DNA from: Bradyrhizobium cytisi
Lineage (GTDB): Bacteria; Pseudomonadota; Alphaproteobacteria; Rhizobiales; Xanthobacteraceae
Reading direction: 5' to 3'
DNA length: 63,606 bases
NCBI RefSeq assembly: GCF_008123515.1
Contig: NZ_VSSR01000083.1
Span: 1 to 63,606, forward strand
Below the pieces are notes generated by a model. It was not told where the DNA came from and searched no databases. It saw only the letters and a program-made list of their open reading frames with translations. Positions 53,981 through 63,225 of the stretch are shown piece after piece. The position numbers and the translations under genes are program-made. Position 1 is the stretch's first letter. Each line of letters opens with the position of its first letter.

Positions 53981-55381
53981 CTATGCAATCGCCCGAACCA
54001 AATTGGAGAAGAGGCTCGCCGGCCGCCTCAGGCCGTAATGATCGCGCAGCGTTGTGCCCGTGTAATCGTGACGGAACAGGCCGCGCTTGCGCAGAATGGG
54101 CACGACCTGCTCGGCGAAGATGTCGAACCCGCCGGGCAGCCACGGCGGCATGACGTTGAAACCATCGGCTGCCCCGTTCTCGAACCAGGTCTGGATGTTG
54201 TCGGCGATCTTTTCCGGCGGTCCCGCAATCACCCAATGGCCGCGGGCGCCGGCCAGGCGCTGCACGAGCTGACGAATCGTCGGCTTCTCGCGATCAACGA
54301 TGTCCATCACCAGCTTGAAACGGCTGGCGACGCCGCTGGCGCCCTCGGTATCGATCAGATGACGAGGAAAGGGGCCATCGAGGTCAAACCCGGAGAGGTC
54401 GAGACCGATCATCTGGCGCAGCTGGGTCAGCGAATACTCGGGCTGGATCAGCACGTTGAACTCGTCCTGCAGCCGATCGGCCTCGATTTGCGTGCTGGCG
54501 ATGAAAGGACTGATGCCGGGCAGAATCTTGATTTGATCGGGACTGCGGTCGAAGGCGCGCGCCTGACGCTTGATGTCGGCATAGAATTCCTGGGCGCTCG
54601 CCAGTGTCTGATGCGCGGTGAAGATCGCCTCGGCGAAACGCGCCGCAAAGGCACGTCCGTCGTCGGAAGAACCGGCTTGGACATAGACCGGTCGTCCCTG
54701 CGGCGTCCTTGAGATGTTGAGCGGCCCACGCACGCGGAAATGCTTTCCGAGATGATTGATCGCGTGGATCTTGCCGGTGTCGGCGAAAACACCCGAGATG
54801 GGGTCGTTGACGAGCGCGTCGTCTTCCCGGCTGTCCCAAAGCCGCGTGATGACGTCCAGATACTCCCGCGCCCGCTCGTAGCGTTCGTGATGCGGAGGAT
54901 GCTCGGGCAAGCCAAAGTTCTGCGCGGCCTGCGGCGTGCTCGTTGTCACGATGTTCCAGCCGGCCCGGCCGCTACTGATGTGGTCCAGCGAGGCGAACAG
55001 CCGCGCCAGGTTGTAGGGCTCAGTATAGGTCGTCGATGCCGTGGCGATCAGGCCGACCCGCTGGGTGGCGGAGGCGATCGCGGTGAGCAGCGTGATCGGC
55101 TCGAGGCGAAATCGTTGCGCATAGCGGACATTGTCCGCCAGCGCCGGACCATCGGCAAAGAAGACCGCGTCGAACTTGTGCGCTTCAGCGCGCTGCGCCA
55201 GCTCCTGATAGTAGGTGACGTCGAGGATGCGATTGGCTGCCGAACTCCTGTGGCGCCAGGCCGCCTCGTGATGATCGTCTGGATAGATGAAGAAGTTGAG
55301 GGAAAGCTGCCGTCGTGCGCTCATTTGTGAGTCCGTGTGCATTGGGAGCTGTAGCAAGCGAGACTCTACGTCTGCAGTCAC
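53981..55381 (-). CDS. FMN-dependent monooxygenase (NtaA/SnaA/DszA family)
   Basis: This 466-residue luciferase-fold oxygenase has NFFIYPDDHHEAAWRH, FDAVFFADGPALADN, EPITLLTAIASATQRVGLIA, STTYTEPYNLARLFASLDHI SSGRAGWNIVTT, RGPLNISRTPQGRPVYVQAG and RGHWVIAGPPEKIADNIQTW. Relatives use reduced FMN to cleave C-N or C-S bonds. Beside a TauD-like dioxygenase and an SsuABC-type transporter it most likely releases sulfite from an organosulfur compound; a flavin reductase is not seen here. The start may instead be Met 55324 (MSARRQLSLNFF). It is divergent from the dioxygenase gene. Confidence 0.85.
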   Translation of the reverse strand: MTADVESRLLQLPMHTDSQMSARRQLSLNFFIYPDDHHEAAWRHRSSAANRILDVTYYQELAQRAEAHKFDAVFFADGPALADNVRYAQRFRLEPITLLTAIASATQRVGLIATASTTYTEPYNLARLFASLDHISSGRAGWNIVTTSTPQAAQNFGLPEHPPHHERYERAREYLDVITRLWDSREDDALVNDPISGVFADTGKIHAINHLGKHFRVRGPLNISRTPQGRPVYVQAGSSDDGRAFAARFAEAIFTAHQTLASAQEFYADIKRQARAFDRSPDQIKILPGISPFIASTQIEADRLQDEFNVLIQPEYSLTQLRQMIGLDLSGFDLDGPFPRHLIDTEGASGVASRFKLVMDIVDREKPTIRQLVQRLAGARGHWVIAGPPEKIADNIQTWFENGAADGFNVMPPWLPGGFDIFAEQVVPILRKRGLFRHDYTGTTLRDHYGLRRPASLFSNLVRAIA

Positions 55382-55887
55382 GCTGATGTCGATGAAATGA
55401 ATTTGCGTTGTTCAGCTGGATGCAAGCATGAAGCTTGCGAGCAGAGCGCCAATCAAAAACCAGGGCAGTCGTCACGACGAAAAATGGCGGCAGCTGTAAC
55501 GATTTTATCGCGTCTTTGGACGAGAAGTGCGTTGCGCCACGTCAAATTGCGTTGCTCTTGCAGCCGGGCGGGCAGTCATCATTGCGAATCTTTCAGTGTC
55601 AGCATCGCTGGCGAAGCGTTCGTTGCCTGTCGCCGAAAACAAAGCTGGTTTTGTTTCATTGACTGACGATCGATCGCTCGTACCATTCAAGGCCTCAACG
55701 CGAGGTCGTTTCACCATGCTCCAATCCGATCCCAGTGACCGATGTCCCGGCTCGGGCCGTCTGCCGGAGCACGTTGCGGCCGAGTAGGGCCCTAGCCTGA
55801 AATGATTTCATCTATCTCCGCCGTCGTTTCCGCGACCGGCGCATGGCGGAGCTTTGTCCAGGGGATCGCAGTGACGAGAGCACGACC
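55382..55887. promoter_or_regulatory. Divergent intergenic region of the sulfonate block
   Basis: This gap separates the minus-strand monooxygenase from the plus-strand dioxygenase and should hold both promoters. I see no clear regulator site or gene in it. Confidence 0.4.
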
Positions 55888-56817
55888 ATGAGAAACACGA
55901 CAACTATCGATAACGTCATTCCGCGCGCCGACATCGTCAAGCGTGCGGCCAGGCTTGGCGCCGAGATCAGGAACATCAAACTGTCGGGCGAGCTTTCGGA
56001 CGAGACCATCCGTGCCATCAACCAGGTGCTGCTCGAACATAAGGTCATCTTCTTCCGGGACCAGGGACATCTTGACGATGCCGAACAGGAGCGCTTTGCC
56101 ATCAGGCTCGGCAAGCTGGTGCCCCATCCGACGGTCGGCGCGATCAAGGGCACGTCGTCGATCCTGGAGCTGGACTCGGGCCGAGGCGGTGGCCGCGCCG
56201 ACCAATGGCATACAGATGTCACGTTCGTCGACGCCTATCCGAAAATCTCGGTGCTGCGCGGCGTGGTGATTCCGCCCTACGGCGGCGATACCGTCTGGTC
56301 GAACACGGCAGCAGCTTATCTTGACCTGCCGGCGCCCCTGCGCGAGCTCGCCGACGAACTGTGGGCCGTTCACAGCAACGCCTATGACTATGCCGTGAAG
56401 ACGCGGGCAACCGAGGCGGACAAGAAGCACTTCGACGAGGTGTTCACCGGAACGATCTACGAAACCGAGCATCCGGTCGTCCGTGTTCATCCCGAGACCG
56501 GCGAGCGCACGCTCGTGCTCGGCAATTTCGTGCAGCGCTTCGTCGGCCTGCCGAAATACGACGGCCAGAAGCTGTTCGATCTGTTCCAATCGCATATCAC
56601 GGCGCCGGAAAACACCGTGCGCTGGAGTTGGGAGGCCGGCGACGTTGCGATCTGGGACAATCGCGCCACGCAACACTGCGCGGTCAACGACTATGGCGAT
56701 CAGCACCGCGTTGTGCGCCGCGCCACCATTGATGGCGATGTACCGCTCAGCGTCGACGGTCGCCGCAGCGTGACGCGCGTGAAGACATCCAAGCCCCAGA
56801 CCGCCAAAGCCGCTTGA
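55888..56817 (+). CDS. TauD-like alpha-ketoglutarate-dependent dioxygenase
   Basis: The 309-residue enzyme has the TauD/TfdA fold: RLGAEIRNIKLSGELSDETI, HKVIFFRDQG, the iron-binding HxD in QWHTDVTFVDAYPK, GGDTVWSNTAAAYLDLP, WEAGDVAIWDNRATQHCAVN with the second His, and HRVVRRATIDGD with the ketoglutarate-binding Arg. It would hydroxylate a sulfonate or sulfate ester, releasing sulfite or sulfate. ATG 55888 (MRNTTTIDNVIPR) is preferred to 55843. It is the first gene of a four-gene plus-strand operon. Confidence 0.9.
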   Translation: MRNTTTIDNVIPRADIVKRAARLGAEIRNIKLSGELSDETIRAINQVLLEHKVIFFRDQGHLDDAEQERFAIRLGKLVPHPTVGAIKGTSSILELDSGRGGGRADQWHTDVTFVDAYPKISVLRGVVIPPYGGDTVWSNTAAAYLDLPAPLRELADELWAVHSNAYDYAVKTRATEADKKHFDEVFTGTIYETEHPVVRVHPETGERTLVLGNFVQRFVGLPKYDGQKLFDLFQSHITAPENTVRWSWEAGDVAIWDNRATQHCAVNDYGDQHRVVRRATIDGDVPLSVDGRRSVTRVKTSKPQTAKAA

Positions 56818-56845
56818 TCCGGATTAGCTCAGGAAAGTCACAACG

Positions 56846-57937
56846 ATGAGCGCTATACTTCGATTGCTTCGCGCAAGGCGCGCCCGGTTGGGACGTGCCA
56901 CCCGCAAGACGTTTCGGGCTTTGTTGGCCGGCGCCATGGCGCTCGGCCTCACGGCCCCGGCATTCGCCGAGCCGCCGCTCGAGAAGACCGAGATCCGCTA
57001 CCAGGGATCGGCCGGGCAGGTGACGTTTATCGAGCTGGCCGAGGACCTCGGCTATCTCGCGCCGCTCAAGCTCAAATGGGTCGGTAACACCATCAGCGGG
57101 CCGCAGGACATCCAGACCGTCGTCACCGGCGATATCGACATCGGCGGCGCGTTCTATGGGGCGATCCTCAAGTTGATCGCGGCGAAGGCGCCGGTCAAGG
57201 CGGTGGTCGGCTATTACGGCTCCGACGCCGACACCTATTACGGCTCCGACGCCGACACCTATTACGGCTACTTCGTGAAGGAGGACAGCCCGATCAAGAC
57301 GGGGCGCGACCTGATCGGCAAGAAGGTCGCGGTCAACACGCTCGGCGCCCATCTGGAACTCGTGCTCCGCGAATATCTGGCTAGGTCCGGCCTCAGCGCA
57401 AACGAGGCCAAGCAGGTCACGCTGGTGGCGATCCCGCCGGTCAGCGGCGAGCAAGCGTTGCGCCAGGGCCAGGTCGAGGTCAGCGCGCTGGGCGGTGTCC
57501 TGCGCGACAAGGCGCTGGAACGGGGCGGCATCCGCTCGCTCTTTGTCGACACCGATCTGTTCGGCCAGGTCACCGGCGGCGCCTATGTGCTGCGAGAGAA
57601 GTTCATGAAGGACAATCCCAATGCCTCGCGCAAGCTGGTGGAGGGGATTTCGCGGGCCATCGAATGGGCCCAGATCACACCGCCGGAAGAGGTGCGGGCC
57701 CGGTTCGACAAGATCATCGCGGAGCGCAAGCGCAACGAGGATGCCTCCTCGATCAAGTACTGGAAGAGCACGGGCGTTGCGTCCAAGGGCGGCGTGATCT
57801 CGGACAGCGAGATCCAGGTGTGGATCGACTGGCTGGTGAAGGACGGCCTGTTCAAGCCGGGTCAGATCAAGGCTTCCGACACCTACACCAATGCGTTCAA
57901 CTATTTCCGTCCCGGAAAGACGGCGGAGGCCCGATGA
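56846..57937 (+). CDS. ABC transporter substrate-binding protein (SsuA/TauA type)
   Basis: The 363-residue lipid-free binding protein has a long basic signal peptide (ALLAGAMALGLTAPAFA, cleavage near residue 46) and an NMT1/SsuA-like mature domain (KTEIRYQGSAGQVTFIELAE, VVTGDIDIGGAFYGAILKLI, RDLIGKKVAVNTLGAHLELV). Residues near 125-145 contain a perfect 8-residue tandem repeat (YYGSDADT twice, then YYGY), from a 24-bp DNA duplication. The ligand is probably an organosulfonate from context. It overlaps the ATPase gene by ATGA. Confidence 0.88.
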   Translation: MSAILRLLRARRARLGRATRKTFRALLAGAMALGLTAPAFAEPPLEKTEIRYQGSAGQVTFIELAEDLGYLAPLKLKWVGNTISGPQDIQTVVTGDIDIGGAFYGAILKLIAAKAPVKAVVGYYGSDADTYYGSDADTYYGYFVKEDSPIKTGRDLIGKKVAVNTLGAHLELVLREYLARSGLSANEAKQVTLVAIPPVSGEQALRQGQVEVSALGGVLRDKALERGGIRSLFVDTDLFGQVTGGAYVLREKFMKDNPNASRKLVEGISRAIEWAQITPPEEVRARFDKIIAERKRNEDASSIKYWKSTGVASKGGVISDSEIQVWIDWLVKDGLFKPGQIKASDTYTNAFNYFRPGKTAEAR

Positions 57938-58797
57938 CCATTGCCAAGATCCGCTTCGAGCACGTCCGCAAGGAATTTTTCGCGCGCGGTGAGGGCGGCG
58001 GACCAGGCCAGCGCTTCACCGCGCTGGAGGATATCACGCTCGATGTTCGCTCCGGCGAATTGCTGGCCCTGGCTGGCCCAAGCGGCTGCGGGAAATCCAC
58101 CTTGCTCGATCTGCTGGGCGGGCTCACGCTGCCGACCAGCGGCCGGATTCTGCTCGATGGCCGGCCGATTGCCGGACCCGGTCGCGACCGCGGCATTGTG
58201 TTCCAGCAGTATGCGCTGTTTCCCTGGTGCACCGCCGCGCAGAATGTCGAGTTTGGGCTTGATATCGCCGGGCTCAAGGCCAAGCAGCGTCTCGACATCG
58301 CGCGGCATTTCCTCGACCTGGTCGGGCTGTCCGGCTTTGCCGACCGCTACCCGCATGAGCTCTCCGGCGGCATGAAGCAGCGCGTGGCGATCGCGCGAAG
58401 CCTCGCTTACGATCCGGAAGTGCTGCTGATGGACGAGCCGTTCGCCGCGCTGGACGCTCAGACGCGCGAGACGCTGCAGGGCGAGTTGCTGCGGATCTGG
58501 CGCGCCACCGGCAAGACGATCGTCTTCATCACCCACGGTATCGACGAGGCCATCGTGCTCGGCCAGCGGGTGGCGGTGATGACGTCGTGCCCGGGCCGGA
58601 TCAAGCAGGTCATCGACATTCCGGACGGGCTCCGCAGCGCGGACGACGACGTACGCTCGCTGCCTGAGTTCGGCCGCGTGCGCCACGAGGTCTGGAGCCT
58701 GTTACGCGAGGAAGTGCTGAAAGCGCAGCAAGGACAATTGGCCGGCGGCGCTGGTGCGCGCGCCGATCGCAAAGTGGAGGATGTCAACCATGTCTAG
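57934..58797 (+). CDS. ABC transporter ATPase (SsuB/TauB type)
   Basis: The 287-residue ATPase has Walker A GPSGCGKSTLLDLLGG, the Q-loop VFQQYALFPWCTAAQN, the signature ELSGGMKQRVAIARSLAY, Walker B VLLMDEPFAALDAQTRE and the switch His in IVFITHGIDEAIVLGQ. It energises uptake through the adjacent permease. Translation is coupled to the binding protein (ATGA) and to the permease (8-base overlap). The C-terminal 40 residues are a variable extension. Confidence 0.95.
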   Translation: MTIAKIRFEHVRKEFFARGEGGGPGQRFTALEDITLDVRSGELLALAGPSGCGKSTLLDLLGGLTLPTSGRILLDGRPIAGPGRDRGIVFQQYALFPWCTAAQNVEFGLDIAGLKAKQRLDIARHFLDLVGLSGFADRYPHELSGGMKQRVAIARSLAYDPEVLLMDEPFAALDAQTRETLQGELLRIWRATGKTIVFITHGIDEAIVLGQRVAVMTSCPGRIKQVIDIPDGLRSADDDVRSLPEFGRVRHEVWSLLREEVLKAQQGQLAGGAGARADRKVEDVNHV

Positions 58798-59665
58798 TCT
58801 CGAGATGCTGACATTGCTGGAGCTTGCGCACGGGCGCCGAGAGCCGCTCACCCGCGCGGAAAGCCCGGCATCGCCGGTGGTGGACCGGATCCGCGTCGCG
58901 GCCCGCGGGCTGGCTGCCTTCGGGCACCGCTCATTGCTGCTGATTGCCCTGTTGGCGGCGTGGGAGGTGGCGCCCCGGCTCGGGCTGATCGATGCCGTGT
59001 TCCTGCCACCCTTCTCGGAGGTGATCGCGGCCGGCTGGCCGCTTGCGCAAACCGGCGAGCTCTACGATGACGTCTCCGCCAGCCTGCTGCGCGCCTTGAG
59101 CGGATTTCTGATTTCGGTCGCCTTGATCGTCCCGCTTGGCGTGGCCGTCGGTTGGTATGCGCGTCTCGGCAATCTCGTGAACCAGTTCATCGAGATCTGC
59201 CGCAACACGGCGCCGCTTGCGCTGCTGCCGGTCTTCATCCTGTTGCTCGGAATCGGCGAGCTGTCGAAGATCACGATGGTAATCTATAGCTGCGCCCGGC
59301 CACTCCTGCTCAATACCATTGCCGCGGTGAAACAGGTCGATCCGTGGCTGATCAAGTCGGCGCGGACCATGGGTGCAACCCCGCAGCAGCTGTTTCGCAA
59401 GGTGATCGTTCCGGCGGCGCTTCCCACCATCTTTGTCGGGATACGCCTCGCCAGCGCGTCGGCCATGCTGGTACTGGTGGCGTCCGAAATGGTCGGCGCC
59501 AAGGCCGGCCTCGGCTATCTCATCATCAACAGCCAGTACAGCTTCCTGATTCCGCAGATGTATTTCGGCATCCTCGGCATTACCGTCATCGGGCTGGCGT
59601 TCAATGCCATTCTGGAGGCACTGGAGCGGCGCTTCATGCGGTGGAAAGCGCCAGTAACGGCATGA
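58790..59665 (+). CDS. ABC transporter permease (SsuC/TauC type)
   Basis: The 291-residue protein has about six membrane spans (SLLLIALLAAWEVAPRLG, ALSGFLISVALIVPLGVAVG, FGILGITVIGLAFNAILEAL) and the EAA-type loop ARTMGATPQQLFRKVIVPAA that docks on the ATPase. ATG 58790 gives MSSLEMLTLLEL after GGAGG; 58781 is an alternative. It ends the sulfonate operon. Confidence 0.92.
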   Translation: MSSLEMLTLLELAHGRREPLTRAESPASPVVDRIRVAARGLAAFGHRSLLLIALLAAWEVAPRLGLIDAVFLPPFSEVIAAGWPLAQTGELYDDVSASLLRALSGFLISVALIVPLGVAVGWYARLGNLVNQFIEICRNTAPLALLPVFILLLGIGELSKITMVIYSCARPLLLNTIAAVKQVDPWLIKSARTMGATPQQLFRKVIVPAALPTIFVGIRLASASAMLVLVASEMVGAKAGLGYLIINSQYSFLIPQMYFGILGITVIGLAFNAILEALERRFMRWKAPVTA

Positions 59666-59679
59666 GATATGGGACAGGC

Positions 59680-60045
59680 GCCGCTCGGAACTTTCCGCGC
59701 GGTGGCCAGCGTCACCATGCTGCTCTGCGGCACGTCGCGGATCAGCCAGACATTCCCGCCGATGGTCGATCCGCGGCCGATCGCGATACGGCCAAGGATC
59801 GTTTCGCCGACGTAGATCACGACGCCGTCGTCCAGGATCGGGTGGCGGGTGTCGCTCCTGATCACATTGCCTTTGTCATCCGTCGGAAAGTCGCGCCTCG
59901 AGCGTGACCGCCTGATAGATGCAGACATTGTCGCCGATAATGGCCGATCGCGACCCCGGTGCCGTAATCGATGAAGAAGCCGGAGCCGAAGCCGGTGCGA
60001 GCGCCGGGTGAATATCGACGCCGATCGGCCTGGCTCAATTCACGT
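59680..60045 (-). pseudogene. cysE: Serine O-acetyltransferase remnant
   Basis: Minus-strand pieces read RTGFGSGFFIDYGTGVAIG in one frame and DTRHPILDDGVVIYVGETIL, GRIAIGRGSTIGGNVWLIRD in another: the left-handed beta-helix (hexapeptide) end of serine acetyltransferase. The N-terminal half is absent and a frameshift lies near 59890-59940. Such an enzyme makes O-acetylserine for cysteine synthesis, so it fits next to sulfur-scavenging genes, but this copy is dead. Confidence 0.75.
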
Positions 60046-60063
60046 GAATCAGGTTTGGGCGCT

Positions 60064-60162
60064 ATGTCAGCGATCGATGACATTCGGCGATGTCAGCGAA
60101 CGCTAACATTTTCAAATTGTCAACGAACGCCGACATATGCTAAAGTATGCGAACGCTGACAT
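60064..60162. promoter_or_regulatory. HipB operator array (four phased sites)
   Basis: Sites: ATGTCAGCGATCGATGACAT (60064-60083), ATGTCAGCGAACGCTAACAT (60090-60109), TTGTCAACGAACGCCGACAT (60117-60136) and a half-degenerate one ending GAACGCTGACAT (60143-60162). Centres are 26, 27 and 26 bases apart. They end 11 bases before the hipB start, as expected for cooperative autorepression by HipB. Confidence 0.8.
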
Positions 60163-60173
60163 TTGGAAATCCC

Positions 60174-60461
60174 ATGCTCGTGCGCACGCCGGCCGAATTC
60201 GGCGCCGTCCTTCGCGACCGGCGCAAGAAGCTCAAACTCGATCAGTCGACGTTTGCCAAACGCATTGGCGTTAGCCGCCAATGGGTGATCGAGGTTGAGC
60301 ACGGTCACGCGCGCGCTGAGCTCGGGCTGATCCTTCGCGCCCTCGACGCCCTAGACATTCGCCTGGAAGCGGGCACCGAACAAACGCCCGCCCGCGGGGC
60401 CACCAGGCCAGCCGTCGATATTAACGCCATCGTGGCCAAGGCCAGGAAGAAAAAGGCATGA
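60174..60461 (+). CDS. hipB: HipB-type antitoxin and repressor
   Basis: The 95-residue XRE-family protein has the helix-turn-helix KLDQSTFAKRIGVSRQWVIE and VEHGHARAELGLILRALDAL, followed by a flexible C-terminal tail (PAVDINAIVAKARKKKA). ATG 60174 (MLVRTPAEFGAVL) is preferred; ATG 60147 lies inside the last operator. It overlaps hipA by ATGA. HipB binds and neutralises HipA and represses the operon. Confidence 0.9.
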   Translation: MLVRTPAEFGAVLRDRRKKLKLDQSTFAKRIGVSRQWVIEVEHGHARAELGLILRALDALDIRLEAGTEQTPARGATRPAVDINAIVAKARKKKA

Positions 60462-61741
60462 CCAGCGAACTTGTTGCTCTGCTGGATGGTAGGGAAATCG
60501 GCCGCGTGCGCAATGACGCCCGCGGCCGGCTCACTATTGTCTATGACAGGGACTGGCGCCAGGCCGAAGGAGCCTATCCGCTGTCGCTGTCCATGCCGCT
60601 CGCGGCCGAAGAGCACGGTCCTTCCGCCGTGCAGGCTTTCCTCTGGGGACTCCTGCCCGACAACGAGCGCGTGCTCGAACGGTGGGCCAGGAGATTTCAG
60701 GTGTCCGCGCGCAACGTGTTTGCCCTTATTTCCCATGTCGGCGAGGATTGCGCGGGTGCCATTCAGTTCGTCACGCCCGATCGGCTGAAGGCGTTGCGAA
60801 GCGGTGCTGACGACAAGGTCGAATGGCTTGACGAAACGGCGATCGCCAAACGCCTGCAGACCTTACGCGAGGATCACGCCGCATGGCGGTTGCCGGGCGA
60901 TACCGGACAATTCAGCCTTGCGGGTGCCCAACCCAAAACCGCCTTGCTTCTGCAAAAGGGCAAGTGGGGAATTCCCTCTGGGCGCATTCCGACGACGCAT
61001 ATCCTCAAACCGCCGACCGGCCATTTCGATGGACACGCGGAAAATGAACATATCTGCCTCATACTTGCGCGCAATCTCGGTCTGCCCGTCGCCGACAGCC
61101 GGTTGATGCATTTCGGAATGGAAATCGCCATCGTCATCGAGCGCTACGACCGGCAGTTCAGTGGGAACGAGATCGTCCGTGTCCACCAGGAAGATATCTG
61201 CCAGGCGCTCGGCATCCTGCCGACCAGGAAGTATCAAAACGATGGCGGACCAAGCCCTGCCGATGTGATCGAACTTTTGCGCACCTACTCCACGGATCGC
61301 GTCGCCGACGTTGACACCTTTGTCGACGCGCTAGGCTTCAATTGGCTGATTGCGGGTACGGATGCTCATGCCAAGAATTATTCGCTGCTGCTGGCCGGAG
61401 GCCCTCACGTACGACTCGCTCCGCTCTACGACATCGCCAGCATTCTTCCCTACGATGACGTCGATCTGCAGAAGATCAAGCTCGCGATGAAAATCGGGGG
61501 TGATTACAAGCTCAGCCAGATTAGTTTACGCGATTGGCAGAAGTTCGCGCGCGAAGCGCGTCTCGATCCTGACAAGGTGATCGCCGGATTGATTTCCCTG
61601 GCCGAGCAGCTTCCGGACATTGTAGCCGCCGTACGGGAGCAAGCGCAGAAAGACGGATTGGACAATGCCATCATCGGGCGCCTCGCCGAGCACTTGATCG
61701 CCAGAGCCAAGCAATGCCGTCGACTGCTCGGTGGGATATAG
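60458..61741 (+). CDS. hipA: HipA-type serine/threonine kinase toxin
   Basis: The 427-residue kinase has an N-terminal subdomain (YPLSLSMPLAAEEHGPSAVQ AFLWGLLPDNERVLERW), the ATP-loop region GQFSLAGAQPKTALLLQKG, hinge IVIERYDRQF, catalytic GTDAHAKNYSLLLAG (the catalytic-loop Asp and Asn) and the metal Asp in APLYDIASILPYDD. HipA toxins phosphorylate glutamyl-tRNA synthetase or other targets and slow growth. All key residues are present, so the module looks functional. Confidence 0.95.
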   Translation: MTSELVALLDGREIGRVRNDARGRLTIVYDRDWRQAEGAYPLSLSMPLAAEEHGPSAVQAFLWGLLPDNERVLERWARRFQVSARNVFALISHVGEDCAGAIQFVTPDRLKALRSGADDKVEWLDETAIAKRLQTLREDHAAWRLPGDTGQFSLAGAQPKTALLLQKGKWGIPSGRIPTTHILKPPTGHFDGHAENEHICLILARNLGLPVADSRLMHFGMEIAIVIERYDRQFSGNEIVRVHQEDICQALGILPTRKYQNDGGPSPADVIELLRTYSTDRVADVDTFVDALGFNWLIAGTDAHAKNYSLLLAGGPHVRLAPLYDIASILPYDDVDLQKIKLAMKIGGDYKLSQISLRDWQKFAREARLDPDKVIAGLISLAEQLPDIVAAVREQAQKDGLDNAIIGRLAEHLIARAKQCRRLLGGI

Positions 61742-62021
61742 TTCCAACTACGGCCGCCAGCAGGATGATGATGGTCAGCAGCAAGGCGCCGATCATCATC
61801 GGTCGACATGTCGTTGCCGACGCCAACGGCAGCGCCAGCATCAACACCGCGATCGGCATGCCGATATCGATGTCGATGTCGACTACGATCGGTGGTTGCT
61901 CGCGACCCGTGGCAGCCGCGTAGTCACTGCGGCTGGCATCACCTCACGTTAGTCTAGGCGTTCCGCGGGCTTTTCCAATTCGGCGGGGCCTTGTAGCTCC
62001 TTTTTTGGCACGGCCCCTATC
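61742..62021. other. Stretch without a supportable gene
   Basis: Short frames in 61742-61950 are low-complexity (Ile/Ala/Asp repeats) on both strands. One minus-strand frame at 61671-61859 (MPIAVLMLALPLAS..) is hydrophobic but lacks a ribosome site. I see nothing firm. Confidence 0.4.
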
Positions 62022-62726
62022 AGCCCGGCAGTCCCGTGGACACGGCTGCGCAATCACGACGGTTAGGCGTCTCGCCCCCTTTAAGGGGCGCCGGATTAGC
62101 CAGGGCTGAAGATCAAATAGAGCAGGATCGCGGCGACGACGACTGTCCAGCCGATTGACGTGGCGAGAGCCCATACTTGCGTCGGCATCGGACGAACTCT
62201 CCCGATGAAGCTCAAGAGAGCGCTGGCGCTGGACAGCGGCCTCTTGAACCCGCCTCAAAATGTCATCGAGATAAAAGCCCTTACCCGGGGGTCCGCCATA
62301 ATCAAACGCCGGACTCGCCACCCTGTGAAGCCAAAAATGATTCGAAGGCCAATGGGACAATTGTGACGTTGCGAGAGCGACACACCTGACAAGCCTGGCC
62401 CAGCACTTGTGGCGAGCTCTTCCTCAGGCGGAAGCCAACCACTTGGCACAGAAATGAGCGACAGTGCCTAGCGCAGAGCCGGGGGCGGAATTGTGGGCTA
62501 TTTCACGATGCTGATATTTGAAGTGGGCTAGATAAGCGTTCGCCAAGGGCCAAATATCAATCGCCGGGCAGCAGATGGAACGCAAGCTATCATCATTGGA
62601 GCAGCAGGCCGCCGACGCTCTCCGTCGTGCAAGAAGATTACCTATTGGCGCGGACCGCAACGACTTTCGGCAACTGCCCGAGGGCTTCTGTGGCTGCACC
62701 GCAATGGCATGGATGCGTTGATGAAC
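62022..62726. repeat. Duplicated cassette of about 0.7 kb, copy 2
   Basis: Direct repeat of 51688-52397, from CCCGGCAGTCCCGTGGACAC to GGATGCGTTGATGAAC, about 10.3 kb away. It keeps the micropeptide gene intact, but the 68-codon gene has lost one base. Confidence 0.85.
62096..62188 (-). CDS. 30-residue membrane micropeptide, copy 2
   Basis: MPTQVWALATSIGWTVVVAA then ILLYLIFSPG, from ATG 62188 with GGGAGAG upstream. Two residue changes and several silent changes from copy 1 keep the frame and the membrane helix. Confidence 0.65.
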   Translation of the reverse strand: MPTQVWALATSIGWTVVVAAILLYLIFSPG

Positions 62727-62727
62727 A
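62575..62727 (+). pseudogene. Frameshifted copy of the 68-residue protein
   Basis: MERKLSSLEQQAADALRRAR, RLPIGADRND follows copy 1. Then CGGCAACTGCCC replaces CGGCAACTTGCCC, one base short, and the frame runs out of homology. Codon similarity continues to GGATGCGTTGATGAAC. Confidence 0.65.
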
Positions 62728-63225
62728 AATGTACAATGCCAATGTCGTGGACTCCATTCTGATTTGCGCCGTTCGTTCCGCCTACGAAGGTTTGATGAGG
62801 CAGCTTGAGCACAGTTCCCGGTTGTTGTCCTTGAAAGCTTGCGGTCGATGCCGGCCAGATCAACGTCTATGCTGACCGGCAAAACGGCGTCGGGGGCAAG
62901 AGCGGGCTGTCTCCACAAGCCATGCCGTCGACGAATATCTAGCCGTCCTAGACGATGCGGCCTTTGGGGCCGCGACCGAGATCGTCCCAGAGTCCTCCAT
63001 GGCCGGCATCCTTTCCAGCACCTGTCGTCGGCGCGGAAAGCTCCAAGGGATGCATGAGATCGAGAGCGATAATTGCAAACACTCCAAGACGCGAAAGTCC
63101 GCCGAGAGCTGTGCTAGGCCTCCGCTAAGGGCCAAGGTTAACAAAATGTTAAGTTGTGTCTTTTTGGATACAGCCAGAACGTGCGCCGCGTGGTATATAC
63201 ACCTCAATTAGGGAGAAGCTATTTC

